A stretch of 64,000 bases of DNA from Bradyrhizobium sp. PSBB068 (lineage in GTDB: Bacteria > Pseudomonadota > Alphaproteobacteria > Rhizobiales > Xanthobacteraceae): NCBI GenBank assembly GCA_016839165.1, contig CP069300.1:6830001-6894000 (forward strand), read 5' to 3'. Both the position numbers and the translations under genes were made by a program. This document shows positions 42,400 through 53,267 of this stretch, in pieces. The notes under the pieces were generated by a model. It saw only the letters and a list, made by a program, of their open reading frames with translations, was not told where the DNA came from and ran no database searches. The stretch's first letter is position 1. Every line of letters begins with the position of its first letter.

Positions 42400-43119
42400 C
42401 TACCGCCCCTTCGCCTTCCGCCAGACCGCAAAATCCTGCAGCGTCTGCTCGTCCGTCGCGGGATAAAGACCGAAGATGCCGCGGCCGTTCTGGACCTGCT
42501 CGGTGACGAAATCCTCGAACGCGGTCATCTCGAAGGTCTCGTCCGCGATCTCGTCGGCGAGGTGGGCCGGGATCACGATGACGCCGTCGCTATCACCGAG
42601 AATCACGTCACCGGGAAACACTGGCGCGTCGCCGCAGCCGATCGGAACGTTGATCTCGATCGCCTGATGCAAGGTGAGATTGGTCGGCGCGCTCGGCCGG
42701 TGATGAAACGCCGGGAAGCCGAGCCGCGCGATCTCGGCCGAGTCGCGGAAGCCGCCGTCGGTGACGACGCCGGCGCAGCCGCGCTTCATCAGCCGCGTCA
42801 CCAGGATCGCACCGGCCGACGCCGCGCGCGCATCCTTGCGGCTGTCCATCACCAGCACCGCGCCCACGGGACAATCCTCGATCGCCTTGCGCTGCGGATG
42901 CGCACGATCGCGGAATACCTCGATCGTGTTGAGATCCTCCCGCGCCGGCATGTAGCGCAGCGTGAAGGCCTCGCCGACCATGGTCGGCTGATCCGCGCTC
43001 AGGGGATGCACATCCTGGATCATCTGGATGCGGAAGCCGCGCTTGAACAGCGCGGTGGCAACGGTGGCGGTGGAGACGGATTTCAGCTTGTTGCGGGTGG
43101 TGTCGCTGAGTTTGGGCAT
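42400..43119 (-). CDS. RraA-like protein, likely class II pyruvate aldolase type
   Basis: The 239-residue protein belongs to the RraA / HMG-CHA aldolase fold: GEAFTLRYMP, VGAVLVMDSR, GCAGVVTDGGFRDSAEI with the R-D pair used for metal and pyruvate binding, and PGDVILGDSDGVIVIP. True RraA inhibitors of RNase E are about 160 residues, so this longer form is more likely an aldolase or a related lyase. It follows the sugar-acid dehydratase gene by about 130 bases on the same strand, separated by a family B repeat; a 2-keto-3-deoxy acid made by the dehydratase could be its substrate. The start at 43119 drops the repeat-derived extension. Confidence 0.85.
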   Translation of the reverse strand: MPKLSDTTRNKLKSVSTATVATALFKRGFRIQMIQDVHPLSADQPTMVGEAFTLRYMPAREDLNTIEVFRDRAHPQRKAIEDCPVGAVLVMDSRKDARAASAGAILVTRLMKRGCAGVVTDGGFRDSAEIARLGFPAFHHRPSAPTNLTLHQAIEINVPIGCGDAPVFPGDVILGDSDGVIVIPAHLADEIADETFEMTAFEDFVTEQVQNGRGIFGLYPATDEQTLQDFAVWRKAKGR

Positions 43120-43142
43120 GGCTACGTTGCTCTCTCTTCTTT

Positions 43143-43247
43143 CGTCATTCCGGGATGGCCCGCAGGGCCAGGCCCGGAATCCATCAGGCCGCATAGCTTG
43201 AGGAGAAATGGATTCCGGGCTCGCGCTTCGCGCGCCCCGGAATGACA
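43143..43247. repeat. Family B palindromic intergenic repeat, copy 4
   Basis: CGTCATTCCGGGATGGCCCG on the left and GCGCGCCCCGGAATGAC on the right are the outer arms, with inner GGCCCGGAATCCAT. As with copy 1, it lies between two genes of the same strand. Confidence 0.8.
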
Positions 43248-43251
43248 GGGA

Positions 43252-44997
<1,746 letters not shown>

Positions 44998-45193
44998 GTA
45001 CTTCGATATTGCGGGGTCTCGACGTTGCTCGCACGCGCGCGGCCCCCGGCGCGTATGCCCTGCGCCACGCATATACAGGATTTCCTGACATGTCGTCCCG
45101 CGCCCGGCGCAGACGTGCCGTTCGCCGGGCGTGCACCGCGCAGCCTCCGCAGCGCGGAAGCCGGAGCGTAGGCCGGCCTTGACCAGCCTCGGC

Positions 45194-45832
45194 TTACTTC
45201 TGCTGCGCCGTCATCACGATGCGGACCAGATCGGCGGCATTGCGCGCACCGAGCTTCTTCATGATGTTGGCGCGGTGATCCTCGATCGTGCGCGGGCTGA
45301 TCCCGAGGTGGCGCCCGGCCTCCTTGTTGGAGGCGCCCGCCGTGAATTGCTCGAGCACCTCGCGTTCGCGGCGGGTCAGCGGCTCCCGCCCCGGGAAATG
45401 CAGCGTCGCGATGCGCGACGCCGAAGTCTCGGCCTGGCGCCTCGTATAGGCGTCGATCGCCTCATTCAGGCGGCTGACGATCTCGTTGCCGCGGAACGGT
45501 TTCTCGATGAAGTCGAGCGCGCCGTTCTTGATGGCGCTGACCGCCATCGCGATGTCGCCCTGGCCCGAGATCATGAAGATCGGCGCCGGATAATCCTCGC
45601 CGTGCAACTCCCGCAGGATATCGAGGCCGGATTTGCCGGGGATATGCACGTCGAGCAGGATGCAGGCCGGCGTCCTGCTGCGCGCCACCGCGAGCAGCGC
45701 GGCGCCGTCCGCAAAGCAGATCACCTTGTAACCGGCGGTCGACAGGACCACGGAAAGCGTCTCACGAACGGCGGGGTCGTCGTCGACTACGAAAATTTCC
45801 CCGCGAGGAGCGCCATTCTCAACCATATGCAT
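45194..45832 (-). CDS. FixJ-type response regulator (orphan)
   Basis: The 212-residue protein has a receiver domain with D61 in ILLDVHIPGKSG, the conserved Lys in EKPF, and a LuxR/NarL-type output domain ending ISPRTIEDHRANIMKKLG. No FixL-like kinase gene is adjacent. A dyad CAGTA-N4-TACGG lies 70 bases upstream, between it and the divergent gene at 45980. The recognition helix closely resembles that of the LuxR-type protein at 55815, so both may read the same DNA motif. Confidence 0.93.
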   Translation of the reverse strand: MHMVENGAPRGEIFVVDDDPAVRETLSVVLSTAGYKVICFADGAALLAVARSRTPACILLDVHIPGKSGLDILRELHGEDYPAPIFMISGQGDIAMAVSAIKNGALDFIEKPFRGNEIVSRLNEAIDAYTRRQAETSASRIATLHFPGREPLTRREREVLEQFTAGASNKEAGRHLGISPRTIEDHRANIMKKLGARNAADLVRIVMTAQQK

Positions 45833-45901
45833 CGTCCATCAGTGGTGAAATGTGCCGCCCAGACTGCACAAGACCTAACTCGACCATCTCGATCAATGGA
45901 C

Positions 45902-45915
45902 CAGTATTTGTACGG
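45902..45915. promoter_or_regulatory. CCGTA-type dyad, site 1 (FixJ-like gene)
   Basis: CAGTA-TTTG-TACGG, one base away from the CCGTA-N4-TACGG consensus. It is placed 70 bases from the FixJ-like gene and 65 bases from the divergent gene at 45980. Confidence 0.55.
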
Positions 45916-45979
45916 GACGTCCGCTTAACGCACAAGTAGCACCACAGTCCCTAAAAGTGACGGCAGTGGAGAAACATGC

Positions 45980-46288
45980 ATGGAAAATGCAGCGGCGGAC
46001 AGCGTTGCGGTGTGCCTGGACGAGGACAGCGATCCCTACCGCCTGATCGTGACGGACCTGGTCGCGCTGATCGGCCATGTCCAGGCGAGCCTGCGGCTGA
46101 TCGAGGCGGCGATCGCCCGGGAGGCATTTCTGGCCGAGCAGGACGCCGCCGCCAATGTCTTCGTGCTCGACGACGTCACCCCGCGCTACGCGGCGGCCTC
46201 CACGGCCCTGAAGGCCTGCGACACCGGCCTCGGCATGGCGCTCGATCGGCTGCGCGAGCCAGACGCCCCGGCGCGTTTCCTGAACTGA
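45980..46288 (+). CDS. Small acidic hypothetical protein
   Basis: The 102-residue protein is acidic and helical (VTDLVALIGHVQASLRLIEA, AASTALKACDTGLGMALDRL). No family was recognised. It is divergent from the FixJ-like regulator with a shared regulatory dyad between them, which suggests co-regulation with motility or signalling genes. Codon use matches the chromosome. The helix pattern could fit a small signalling partner, such as a phosphotransfer-like bundle, but no histidine motif of that kind is evident. Confidence 0.7.
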   Translation: MENAAADSVAVCLDEDSDPYRLIVTDLVALIGHVQASLRLIEAAIAREAFLAEQDAAANVFVLDDVTPRYAAASTALKACDTGLGMALDRLREPDAPARFLN

Positions 46289-46429
46289 CCAGCCGGACCG
46301 GCCAGCGCCGAGTTCGGCGACATCATGCAGATTGTGCCTGCGAGCCCCAACTCTCGAGGCAACGACCCGTTCCAGGTTCGGATTGGCGGCCGACGTTGCC
46401 CTAACCAGCCGGGGCAAGCCTTCCTGCTA

Positions 46430-46747
46430 TCAGGCCCTGACCCGCTCGTCGTCGGCGCCTGAGCGCCGCTTGCTCGGCTTGCCCTTGAGGAAGCTGATGT
46501 CCATCTCGGTGCCGTTGACGCGGACCAGTTCGCAGCGGCGATAGGCGAGCCCGGTCGAGGACAGCAGCAGGAAGAACTCCTTCAGGTTGAGCCCCTGAAT
46601 GGAACCTTCGACGGTCAATGCCGCGTCATTGTCGGAGATGGCGTTGAGCTGACAGTCGCGCCGCCAGGTGCCGTCGATGGCCATGATGCAGACATCGACG
46701 CCCCGGCTGAAGGTGACCCGCTCGATGGATTTGCCGTCGTCCGTCAT
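46430..46747 (-). CDS. PilZ-domain protein
   Basis: The 105-residue protein looks like a single PilZ beta-barrel: RVTFSRGVDV carries an RxxxR-like start, and ISDNDAALTVEG is at the place of the DxSxxG motif, although it is degenerate, so c-di-GMP binding is uncertain. It is the last gene of the che operon, 3 bases after cheR. A role in adjusting motility to c-di-GMP or as a docking protein is inferred. Confidence 0.75.
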   Translation of the reverse strand: MTDDGKSIERVTFSRGVDVCIMAIDGTWRRDCQLNAISDNDAALTVEGSIQGLNLKEFFLLLSSTGLAYRRCELVRVNGTEMDISFLKGKPSKRRSGADDERVRA

Positions 46748-46750
46748 CGT

Positions 46751-47608
46751 TCAGTATCCGACCGCCATGGCAGGCCGCGGCATCGCAAGCGGCGCCCGCA
46801 CTCCGCTCGGCCGGTACAGGCCACGCCGCTCGGGAAGCGGCTTGAACGTGTCGGTCAGGCCGACCACGGTTTCAGCGGCGCCGAGCACCAGGAAGCCGTC
46901 GGCCTCCATCAACCGGGCGAGACGGTTGAAGATGTTGATCTTGGTGTCCTGGTCGAAATAGATCAGCACGTTGCGGCAGAAGATCACGTCGAAGGTGCCG
47001 AGCTGGGAGAAATCGTGCAGCAGATTGAGCTGACGGTGCTGCACCATCGCGCGCAACTCGGGACTGACCTGCCAGAATTCACCCGACTGCTTGAAATACT
47101 TGACCAGCAGTTGAATCGGCAGCCCGCGTTGTACCTCGAACTGGCTGTAGATGCCGGCCTTCGACTTCTCCAGCACCTCCTGCGACAGATCGGTCGCGAC
47201 GATCTCGACCCGCCATCCGGCCAGCGCCGCGCCCATCTCCTTGAGGCACATCGCCAGCGAATAGGGTTCCTGGCCGGTCGAGCCGGCGGCGCACCAGATC
47301 CGGACGCTGCGGCGCGCAGCCCGCGCCTTCAATATATCGGGCATGATGGTGTCGCGGAAATGGTCGAACGGCACCTTGTCGCGGAAGAAGAACGTTTCGT
47401 TGGTGGTCATGGCCTCGACCACCTGGACGGTGTGGGTCGACGAGCCGGCCTTGATCTTGGCGACCAGGTCGGGGATGCCGGACAGGCCGCATTTGCGCGC
47501 CAGCGGCAGCAGGCGGCTCTCGATCAGATATTGCTTGTCCGCGGACAGATCGAGACCGGAATGGTCCTTCAGGAGCTTACGCAGATACTCATAGTCGGGG
47601 GGCGTCAC
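46751..47608 (-). CDS. cheR: Chemotaxis protein methyltransferase CheR
   Basis: The 285-residue protein methylates chemoreceptor glutamates with S-adenosylmethionine. It has the N-terminal helical domain (DYEYLRKLLKDHSGLDLS), the MTTNETFFFRD segment, the SAM site AAGSTGQEPYSLAM, ATDLSQEVLEKSKAGIY and FDVIFCRNVLIYFD. It lies downstream of cheY in the minus-strand operon. No CheB methylesterase gene is in the window, so demethylation must be encoded elsewhere. Confidence 0.95.
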   Translation of the reverse strand: MTPPDYEYLRKLLKDHSGLDLSADKQYLIESRLLPLARKCGLSGIPDLVAKIKAGSSTHTVQVVEAMTTNETFFFRDKVPFDHFRDTIMPDILKARAARRSVRIWCAAGSTGQEPYSLAMCLKEMGAALAGWRVEIVATDLSQEVLEKSKAGIYSQFEVQRGLPIQLLVKYFKQSGEFWQVSPELRAMVQHRQLNLLHDFSQLGTFDVIFCRNVLIYFDQDTKINIFNRLARLMEADGFLVLGAAETVVGLTDTFKPLPERRGLYRPSGVRAPLAMPRPAMAVGY

Positions 47609-47643
47609 GGGAGCCTCGCAAAGGCAAAGGGTGAAACTGGGTG

Positions 47644-48033
47644 TCAGGCTTCGGCGGACGCATCGAGCGCCAGCAGACCCACTTCCTGGAATTTCGCGAT
47701 CACGATGTCCTTGTCGAACGGCTTCATGATGTATTCGTTGGCGCCGGCATGCAGCGCCCGCGAGATATGGTCGATGCCGTTCTCGGTGGTGCAGAACACC
47801 ACTTTCGGCACGTCACCGCCCGCCATGCGGCGGAGCTGCACGAGGAACTCGAAGCCGTCCATCACGGGCATGTTCCAGTCGAGCAGCACCGCGTCCGGCA
47901 TCGCCTGCTTGCAGGCCTCGAGCGCGACCGCGCCGTCCTCCGCCTCGACGACGGTGAACTCCATTCCTTCGAGGATACGGCGCGCGATCTTTCGCACCAC
48001 TCCGGAATCATCGACGACAAGACATGTCTTCAT
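47644..48033 (-). CDS. cheY: Chemotaxis response regulator CheY
   Basis: The 129-residue single receiver has D52 in LLDWNMPVMDG, the acidic pair in LVVDDSG, and the Lys in IMKPFDK. It receives phosphate from CheA and acts on the flagellar motor or as a phosphate sink. AGGAGG before ATG 48033 rules out the longer frame to 48126. Spacing of 43 bases to cheW and 35 to cheR fits one operon. Confidence 0.94.
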   Translation of the reverse strand: MKTCLVVDDSGVVRKIARRILEGMEFTVVEAEDGAVALEACKQAMPDAVLLDWNMPVMDGFEFLVQLRRMAGGDVPKVVFCTTENGIDHISRALHAGANEYIMKPFDKDIVIAKFQEVGLLALDASAEA

Positions 48034-48076
48034 GTGTTGGCCTCCTTGTAGAATCCGCCGTCTCCGCGGCGGAGCG

Positions 48077-48544
48077 TTACGCTGCAGCAGCTGTTCTGGG
48101 CACCAGTTCAAGCACGCGATCGACATCGAGTACGACCATGAGCTGGCCGTCGAGGCGATGGACGCCGCCGGCGAGCTTGGCCATGCGGGGATCGAGATTG
48201 ACCGGGTTGTCCTCTCGGCTGTCGTCGGGCAGCCGCAGCACCTCGCCGATCTGGTCGATCAGGAGGCCATAGGATTCGCCGCGCTGGTCGACGCCGACCG
48301 CCATCGGCTTGCCGTCGTCGGCCTTCGGCAGCCCGAGCCGGGCGCGCATGTCGACCACGGTGACGATGCGGCCGCGCAAATTGAGCACGCCGGCGATCTC
48401 GCTGGAGGCCAGCGGCACCCGCGTCAGCCGCTCCGGCATGAACACATCCTGCACCCGCGAGATCGGCAGCCCGAACAGCTGCCCGCCGATCACAGCGGTG
48501 ACGTACTCGGCCATCGCGCCTTCACTGGTCTCGGTCTTGGTCAT
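48077..48544 (-). CDS. cheW: Chemotaxis coupling protein CheW
   Basis: The 155-residue protein is a CheW domain with FGLPISRVQDVFMP, GVLNLRGRIVTVVDMRARLG and a C-terminal DVDRVLELVP. It links CheA to receptors. The frame also opens with TTG at 48562, overlapping the end of cheA, but ATG 48544 has GAAGGA about ten bases upstream. It is directly downstream of cheA. Confidence 0.95.
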   Translation of the reverse strand: MTKTETSEGAMAEYVTAVIGGQLFGLPISRVQDVFMPERLTRVPLASSEIAGVLNLRGRIVTVVDMRARLGLPKADDGKPMAVGVDQRGESYGLLIDQIGEVLRLPDDSREDNPVNLDPRMAKLAGGVHRLDGQLMVVLDVDRVLELVPRTAAAA

Positions 48545-48558
48545 CAATGCTGTTTCCT

Positions 48559-51291
48559 TCAAGCGGCGCGCCGCAACTCTGCGGTCTGCTCTTTCAGCGC
48601 CGCGATCAGCCCGGGACGGTCGAACTTGGCGACATAGTCGTGGAAGCCGGCTTGCCGGCCGCGCTCGATTGCCGCCGGCGACACCATCGCCGACAGCGCG
48701 ATGATCGGCAGCTGGTTCAGATTGTGGTCAGACCGGATGTTCTCGGCGAACTCGAAGCCGTTCATCTCGGGCATCTCGATGTCGGTCAGCACGACGTCGA
48801 AGGCCTGCCCCGAGCGCAGTGCGGCGAGTCCCTCCTGCGCGCCGCCCGCGGTCCGCACCTTGTAGCCGGCAGCCTTCAGCACCGGCGCCAGCATGTTGCG
48901 GAAGAATGCGCTGTCGTCGACCAGCAGCACCGACTGCGCGCTGGCCGACGGACGCATCTCCTTGCGCGAGAACCAGTCGGCGAACGCCATCGGCAGGAAG
49001 TGGCCGACGTCGATCACCTCGGTGGCCTGGCCCTTGATCACGGCCGAGCCCAGAATGCCGTCCTGGCTGCCCGCGACCTCGATGTTGAGCTTTTCCTCGA
49101 CGATGTCGATGATCTCGTCGACCACGAGCCCCATCGAGCGGCCGTCGTCGGCGAACACCAGGATCGGCTGCGACCCCTGCGCCTGCACCTCGACGCCGGC
49201 CATCTGCACCAGCGGCATCAGCTGCTCGCGGTACTGCACCATGTAGCGGCCGTTCGAGAGCTCGATCTTGTCGGTTGCGATCTCCTCCAGCCGCGTGACG
49301 AGGCCGAGCGGCACCGCCTTGGGCTGCGAGGAGCCGGCGCGGAACACCAACAGCGAGGTCAGCTGCTCGCCGCTCGCGGCATGGGCGCTCGCATTGTCGT
49401 CGGCCATGTCATGGGCCGAGGAGCCGGAGGCGCCCAAGGCTTTCGCGATGCCGTTGGGGTCGATGATCATGATCACGGCGCCATCGCCCAAAATGGTGTT
49501 GCCGGAGAACATGTCGATGTGCCGCAGTTTTGTGGACATCGGCTTGACCACGATCTCCTCGGTGTGGAACACGCCGTCGACCACGATGCCGAAGGTCTGG
49601 CTGCCGACCTGCGTCACCACGATGAAGCCGTTCTCGGCATCGCTGGTGGTGGTGGCGCCGTCGTCGATCCTCAGCAGCTTCTTGAGATGGATCAGCGGCA
49701 GCAGCTTGTTGCGCAGCCGCAAGACCGCGGTGTCCTTGATCCGCTCGATGCGGTGCTCGGAGTTGGCGCGGGCCCGCACCAGCTCGACCACGGACAGTTG
49801 CGGAATGGCAAAACGGTCGCCGCCGGCTTCCACGATCAGGGCGGAGACGATCGCCAAGGTCAGCGGGATCTTGATGGTGACACTGGCGCCCTCGCCGGCC
49901 ACGCTCTTGATGTCGATGGTGCCGCCGATCTGGTCGATATTGGTTCGCACCACGTCCATGCCGACGCCGCGGCCGGACACCGAGGTCACCTGCGCCGCGG
50001 TCGAGAAGCCCGGCGCGAAGATGAACTTGTGGATCTGGGCCTCGGTCATCTTCTCCAGTTCAGCCTCGGTGACGAGACCGTTCTGGAGCGCCTTGGCCTT
50101 GATCCGCTCGGTGTTGAGCCCGCGGCCATTGTCGGCGATGCAGATGATGATGTGGCCGCCTTCGTGATAGGCACTGAGGCGGATGGTGCCCTGCTCCGGC
50201 TTGCCGGCGGCGAGGCGCTCGGCGGTGGTCTCCAGCCCGTGATCGGCGGAGTTGCGCACCATGTGCGTCAGCGGATCCTTGATCAGGTCGAGCACCTGGC
50301 GGTCGAGCTCGGTGTCGGCGCCGTGCATCTCGAGCTCGATCTGCTTGCCGAGTTCGCCGGAGAGGTCGCGGACGATGCGCGGCAGCTTCTGCCAGGCATT
50401 GCCGATCGGCTGCATCCGCGTCTTCATGACGCCTTCCTGCAGCTCGGCAGTGACGTTGGAGAGCCGCTGCAACGGCACCTTGAACTCGGTGTCCTCGTTG
50501 CGGCGCGAGATCTCCAAGAGCTGGTTGCGGGTCAAGACCAGCTCGGAGACCATGGTCATCAGGTGTTCGAGGGTGTCGACGTTGACCCGGATCGACTGGT
50601 TGGCGATCTTGTCGCCTTCCTGGACGTCTTCGGCGGCGGCCTTGCGCGCCGGCTTCTTCGCAGCTTCAGCCGGCTCGGCGGCGGGGGCTGCGGCAACGAC
50701 CTTCGCGGCAGGCGCCGGCGCAGGTGCGGCCACTTCGGTCTCGGTCTCGCGGAAGGCGCGCTCGAGCTCGTCGAGCGAGACCTCGCCCGGACGCAAGGGG
50801 CGCTCCAGCGTCTGCACCACCAGCGTGCCTTCGGCCATATCCGCCTGCACCGACGGCGCTTCGACCACCGGCACATCTTCTTCGGCAGCGGCATCACCGG
50901 CGGCCATTGCCGCCATGCCGCGCTCGACCATCGCTTCCAACTGATCGATCAGATCGCGGTCGTTGCCTTCGGGCTCGGCCTCGGTCGCCTCGAGGCCGGC
51001 CAATATCTCCTTGATGCGGTCGATCGAGGACAGGATCAGCGTCACCGCTTCCGCTCTCACCGGCATGCCGTCGCGGAATTTGCCCATCAGGGTCTCGCCG
51101 GCATGCGCCAGCGCTTCCAGCCGCGGCAGCCCGAGGAAGCCGCAGGTCCCCTTGATCGTGTGCACAAGGCGGAAAATGTTGTCCAGGATCTTCGCGTTGT
51201 TCGGATCCTGCTCGAACTGCACCAGCTGGTTGTCGACCGTATCCAGGCTCTCGCTGCTCTCCGTCAGGAACTCGCGCAACAGATCGTCCAT
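48559..51291 (-). CDS. cheA: Hybrid chemotaxis kinase CheA with second CheW-like and receiver domains
   Basis: The 910-residue kinase has an HPt domain with H44 (LVHTIKGTCGFLG), an Ala/Pro-rich linker, dimerisation domain (about 235-300), HATPase (about 330-485, DNGRGL and SGRGVGMDVVR), a CheW-like domain (about 490-640), a second CheW-like segment (about 655-775, LVFRAGSSQPKAVPLGLV and GLVVDEIIDIVEEKL) and a C-terminal receiver with D837 (LTDIEMPEMNGFEF). It phosphorylates CheY at the receptor array; the receiver probably tunes or drains phosphate. It starts the cheA-cheW-cheY-cheR-pilZ operon. A dyad of the CCGTA type lies 84 bases upstream. Confidence 0.96.
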   Translation of the reverse strand: MDDLLREFLTESSESLDTVDNQLVQFEQDPNNAKILDNIFRLVHTIKGTCGFLGLPRLEALAHAGETLMGKFRDGMPVRAEAVTLILSSIDRIKEILAGLEATEAEPEGNDRDLIDQLEAMVERGMAAMAAGDAAAEEDVPVVEAPSVQADMAEGTLVVQTLERPLRPGEVSLDELERAFRETETEVAAPAPAPAAKVVAAAPAAEPAEAAKKPARKAAAEDVQEGDKIANQSIRVNVDTLEHLMTMVSELVLTRNQLLEISRRNEDTEFKVPLQRLSNVTAELQEGVMKTRMQPIGNAWQKLPRIVRDLSGELGKQIELEMHGADTELDRQVLDLIKDPLTHMVRNSADHGLETTAERLAAGKPEQGTIRLSAYHEGGHIIICIADNGRGLNTERIKAKALQNGLVTEAELEKMTEAQIHKFIFAPGFSTAAQVTSVSGRGVGMDVVRTNIDQIGGTIDIKSVAGEGASVTIKIPLTLAIVSALIVEAGGDRFAIPQLSVVELVRARANSEHRIERIKDTAVLRLRNKLLPLIHLKKLLRIDDGATTTSDAENGFIVVTQVGSQTFGIVVDGVFHTEEIVVKPMSTKLRHIDMFSGNTILGDGAVIMIIDPNGIAKALGASGSSAHDMADDNASAHAASGEQLTSLLVFRAGSSQPKAVPLGLVTRLEEIATDKIELSNGRYMVQYREQLMPLVQMAGVEVQAQGSQPILVFADDGRSMGLVVDEIIDIVEEKLNIEVAGSQDGILGSAVIKGQATEVIDVGHFLPMAFADWFSRKEMRPSASAQSVLLVDDSAFFRNMLAPVLKAAGYKVRTAGGAQEGLAALRSGQAFDVVLTDIEMPEMNGFEFAENIRSDHNLNQLPIIALSAMVSPAAIERGRQAGFHDYVAKFDRPGLIAALKEQTAELRRAA

Positions 51292-51374
51292 GGATAGGCC
51301 CCCTCAAGGTGCTGCGGAACGCTCGCATCGCATCGATAACTTGGCGGGCTTCACAGCGACGTTAATTTTGCCGT

Positions 51375-51388
51375 CCGTGCAAATACGG
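51375..51388. promoter_or_regulatory. CCGTA-type dyad, site 2 (cheA)
   Basis: CCGTG-CAAA-TACGG, inside a longer palindrome GTCCGT-N6-ACGGAC (51373-51390). It lies 84-97 bases before cheA. Confidence 0.55.
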
Positions 51389-51612
51389 ACGAGGAGTCCC
51401 GCGATGCATCGCAACGTCACGGCCGGTCTCGCACGGGCAGGCCTTACCACCCGAACGGGAAAGAGGCCGTTCCACCGGTCGTCGCAATTTGAATCAAATG
51501 GAATCGCAGAGCCGCTAAGCCGAGCGAAACACTCGCGCCACGGCATCGGCCTGCATCAAAGCCCGATCGCCCTTTGGTTGAAGTCCGCGGACCGGTCGAT
51601 CACGCGCAAAGC

Positions 51613-51640
51613 AAAGGCGGCGGGGTTGCCCCCGCCGCCT
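51613..51640 (-). terminator. Flagellin terminator
   Basis: On the minus strand GGCGGCGGGG and CCCCGCCGCC form a perfect 10-base-pair stem with a 4-base loop followed by TTTG. It lies about 30 bases after the flagellin stop codon. Confidence 0.7.
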
Positions 51641-51668
51641 CGATATCAGTTGTCTGTTGCGGCTACGC

Positions 51669-53267
51669 TTAGCGGAGCAGCTGCAGCACGCTCTGCTGCG
51701 ACTGGTTGGCCAGCGCCAGCGCGGACACCGCGATCGACTGGCGGGTCGACAGCGCCTGGCTGTTGGCCGCTTCCTCGTTGGTGTCGGCCAGCGTCAGGTT
51801 GGACGAACCGGTCTGCAGCACGTTGATCAGGTTCTTCGAGAAGTCCTGGCGGATCTGCACGATCGACAGGTTCGAACCGAGGGTCGAAGCCTGGGTGCGC
51901 AGCAGGCCGCTCGCGCTGTTCAGCGTCTTCAGCGTGGCGTTGGCCGAAGCGTTGTCGATGAAGTCCGTGCCGGCGGTCAACTTGGTGAGGTTGAGGCCGG
52001 AGGCGTTGAAGGTCACGCCCTGGATCTTCAGCGTCGAGGTGCCCGTCTCGTTGAAGGTCAGCTTGAGCTGATCGCCGTTGAGCAGGTTGATGCCGTTGTA
52101 CGAGGCATCCTGGGCGGTCGTGGTGATCTGGTCCAGGATGTTGTTGTACTGGCTGACCAGGTTGGCGCGGTTCGCCAGCCCGTTCGGATCCTGCACCGGG
52201 GCGCTGCCCGTCAGACCGTTGAACAGCTTGCCTGAACCGGCTGCCGTGCCACCGATCGTGCCGATCGTCGACGAAGCAGCATCGTTGGTGGTGCTGATGG
52301 TGAGCGCACCGCCCGCGCTGAGCGAGGCCTGCAGGTTATTGGCTGCCAGCGCGGTGTTCAGATCGTTGAGGGACTTCACCTGGCCGGCGCCGCTGCCAAA
52401 CGTGATGTTGGTGGCGGTGCCGTTGCCGGTCGGGTTGATCGTCAGCGTCAGGCCATCGAGCGGTGACGGCGTTGCCACGGTGCGGGCCTTGGTGGTGGCC
52501 GTAAGACCAAAGGCGGCCAGCCCCGAACCGGAGATGTTGAGATCCTGGTTGATGCCAGTGCTGATCTGGAGCGCGCCGGCCGACACGGTGGAGGCGGTGG
52601 CCGCGCCCGTGATGCCGTCGATCGCGGTGAGCAGGTCGCCGACCGTCAGGTTGCTGCCGGTGCCGGTGCCGAGGGTCACGTTGCCGGACGCATCGGTCGT
52701 CGAGGTGGTCTGCGAGGTCGAGAACGTGATCGACTTGCCATTGACGCTGATCGTTCCGGTCGGGGTCGCCGCCAGCGTATCGGAGTTGGCCGCGCTGACG
52801 AGCTTGGTGGCGGCCGTGATCGGCGCCGGCGTCGTGAGGTTATTGTTGACGACCGTGCCGGCGAGAATGGCGTTGCTGTAGGTCGCGGTGCCGCGGATAT
52901 CGGCGGCGGTGGCACCGGTGATCGTGGCGGTCGTCACCTGCGATTTCTGCGAATAGCCGACGGCAGCCTGCAGGGCCTGGTTGGCGACCGACTTGGCGCT
53001 GTCGACGAGCTTCTGCAGCGAGGTGATGCCAGTGTTGGCGGCCTGCAGCACCTGCACGCCGTTGCCGATGCCGTCCAGCAGATTGTTGATGTCGCTGGCG
53101 CGGTTGTCGAGCGACTGCGCCGTGAAGAAGTTGGTCGGGTTGTCGAGCGCAGTGTTGACCTTCTTGCCGGTGGACAAGCGGTTCTGCGTGGTGGCGAGCA
53201 GATCGGCCGTCGACTGCAGCGAAAGCAGGTTCTGACGGACCGATGACGAAAGGACGATGCCGGACAT
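51669..53267 (-). CDS. fliC: Flagellin, DUF1522-like central region
   Basis: The 532-residue protein has flagellin ends: MSGIVLSSSVRQNLLSLQST, TGKKVNTALDNPTNFF and, at the C-terminus, STRQSIAVSALALANQSQQS. The Thr/Ala/Asn-rich central part (about 140-340) holds the exposed domain and resembles DUF1522 regions of Bradyrhizobium flagellins. AGAAGGG precedes ATG 53267. Secretion is through the flagellar apparatus, so there is no signal peptide. The lone gene next to che genes suggests one flagellar type among several; other flagellar genes lie outside the window. Two CCGTA-type dyads lie upstream. Confidence 0.95.
   Translation of the reverse strand: MSGIVLSSSVRQNLLSLQSTADLLATTQNRLSTGKKVNTALDNPTNFFTAQSLDNRASDINNLLDGIGNGVQVLQAANTGITSLQKLVDSAKSVANQALQAAVGYSQKSQVTTATITGATAADIRGTATYSNAILAGTVVNNNLTTPAPITAATKLVSAANSDTLAATPTGTISVNGKSITFSTSQTTSTTDASGNVTLGTGTGSNLTVGDLLTAIDGITGAATASTVSAGALQISTGINQDLNISGSGLAAFGLTATTKARTVATPSPLDGLTLTINPTGNGTATNITFGSGAGQVKSLNDLNTALAANNLQASLSAGGALTISTTNDAASSTIGTIGGTAAGSGKLFNGLTGSAPVQDPNGLANRANLVSQYNNILDQITTTAQDASYNGINLLNGDQLKLTFNETGTSTLKIQGVTFNASGLNLTKLTAGTDFIDNASANATLKTLNSASGLLRTQASTLGSNLSIVQIRQDFSKNLINVLQTGSSNLTLADTNEEAANSQALSTRQSIAVSALALANQSQQSVLQLLR

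Larger units (their letters stand above)
51292..51668. other. Intergenic region upstream of cheA and downstream of flagellin
   Basis: The 377 bases contain a CCGTA-type dyad at 51375-51388 and the flagellin terminator at 51613-51640. No gene was found. Confidence 0.6.

Noticed and set aside
48547..51297. A 916-codon open frame on the plus strand opposite cheA
   Set aside because: It is the mirror of a GC-rich gene: antisense frames stay open because of third-position G/C. The product is rich in His, Asp and Arg with no domain, while the minus strand encodes a complete CheA.
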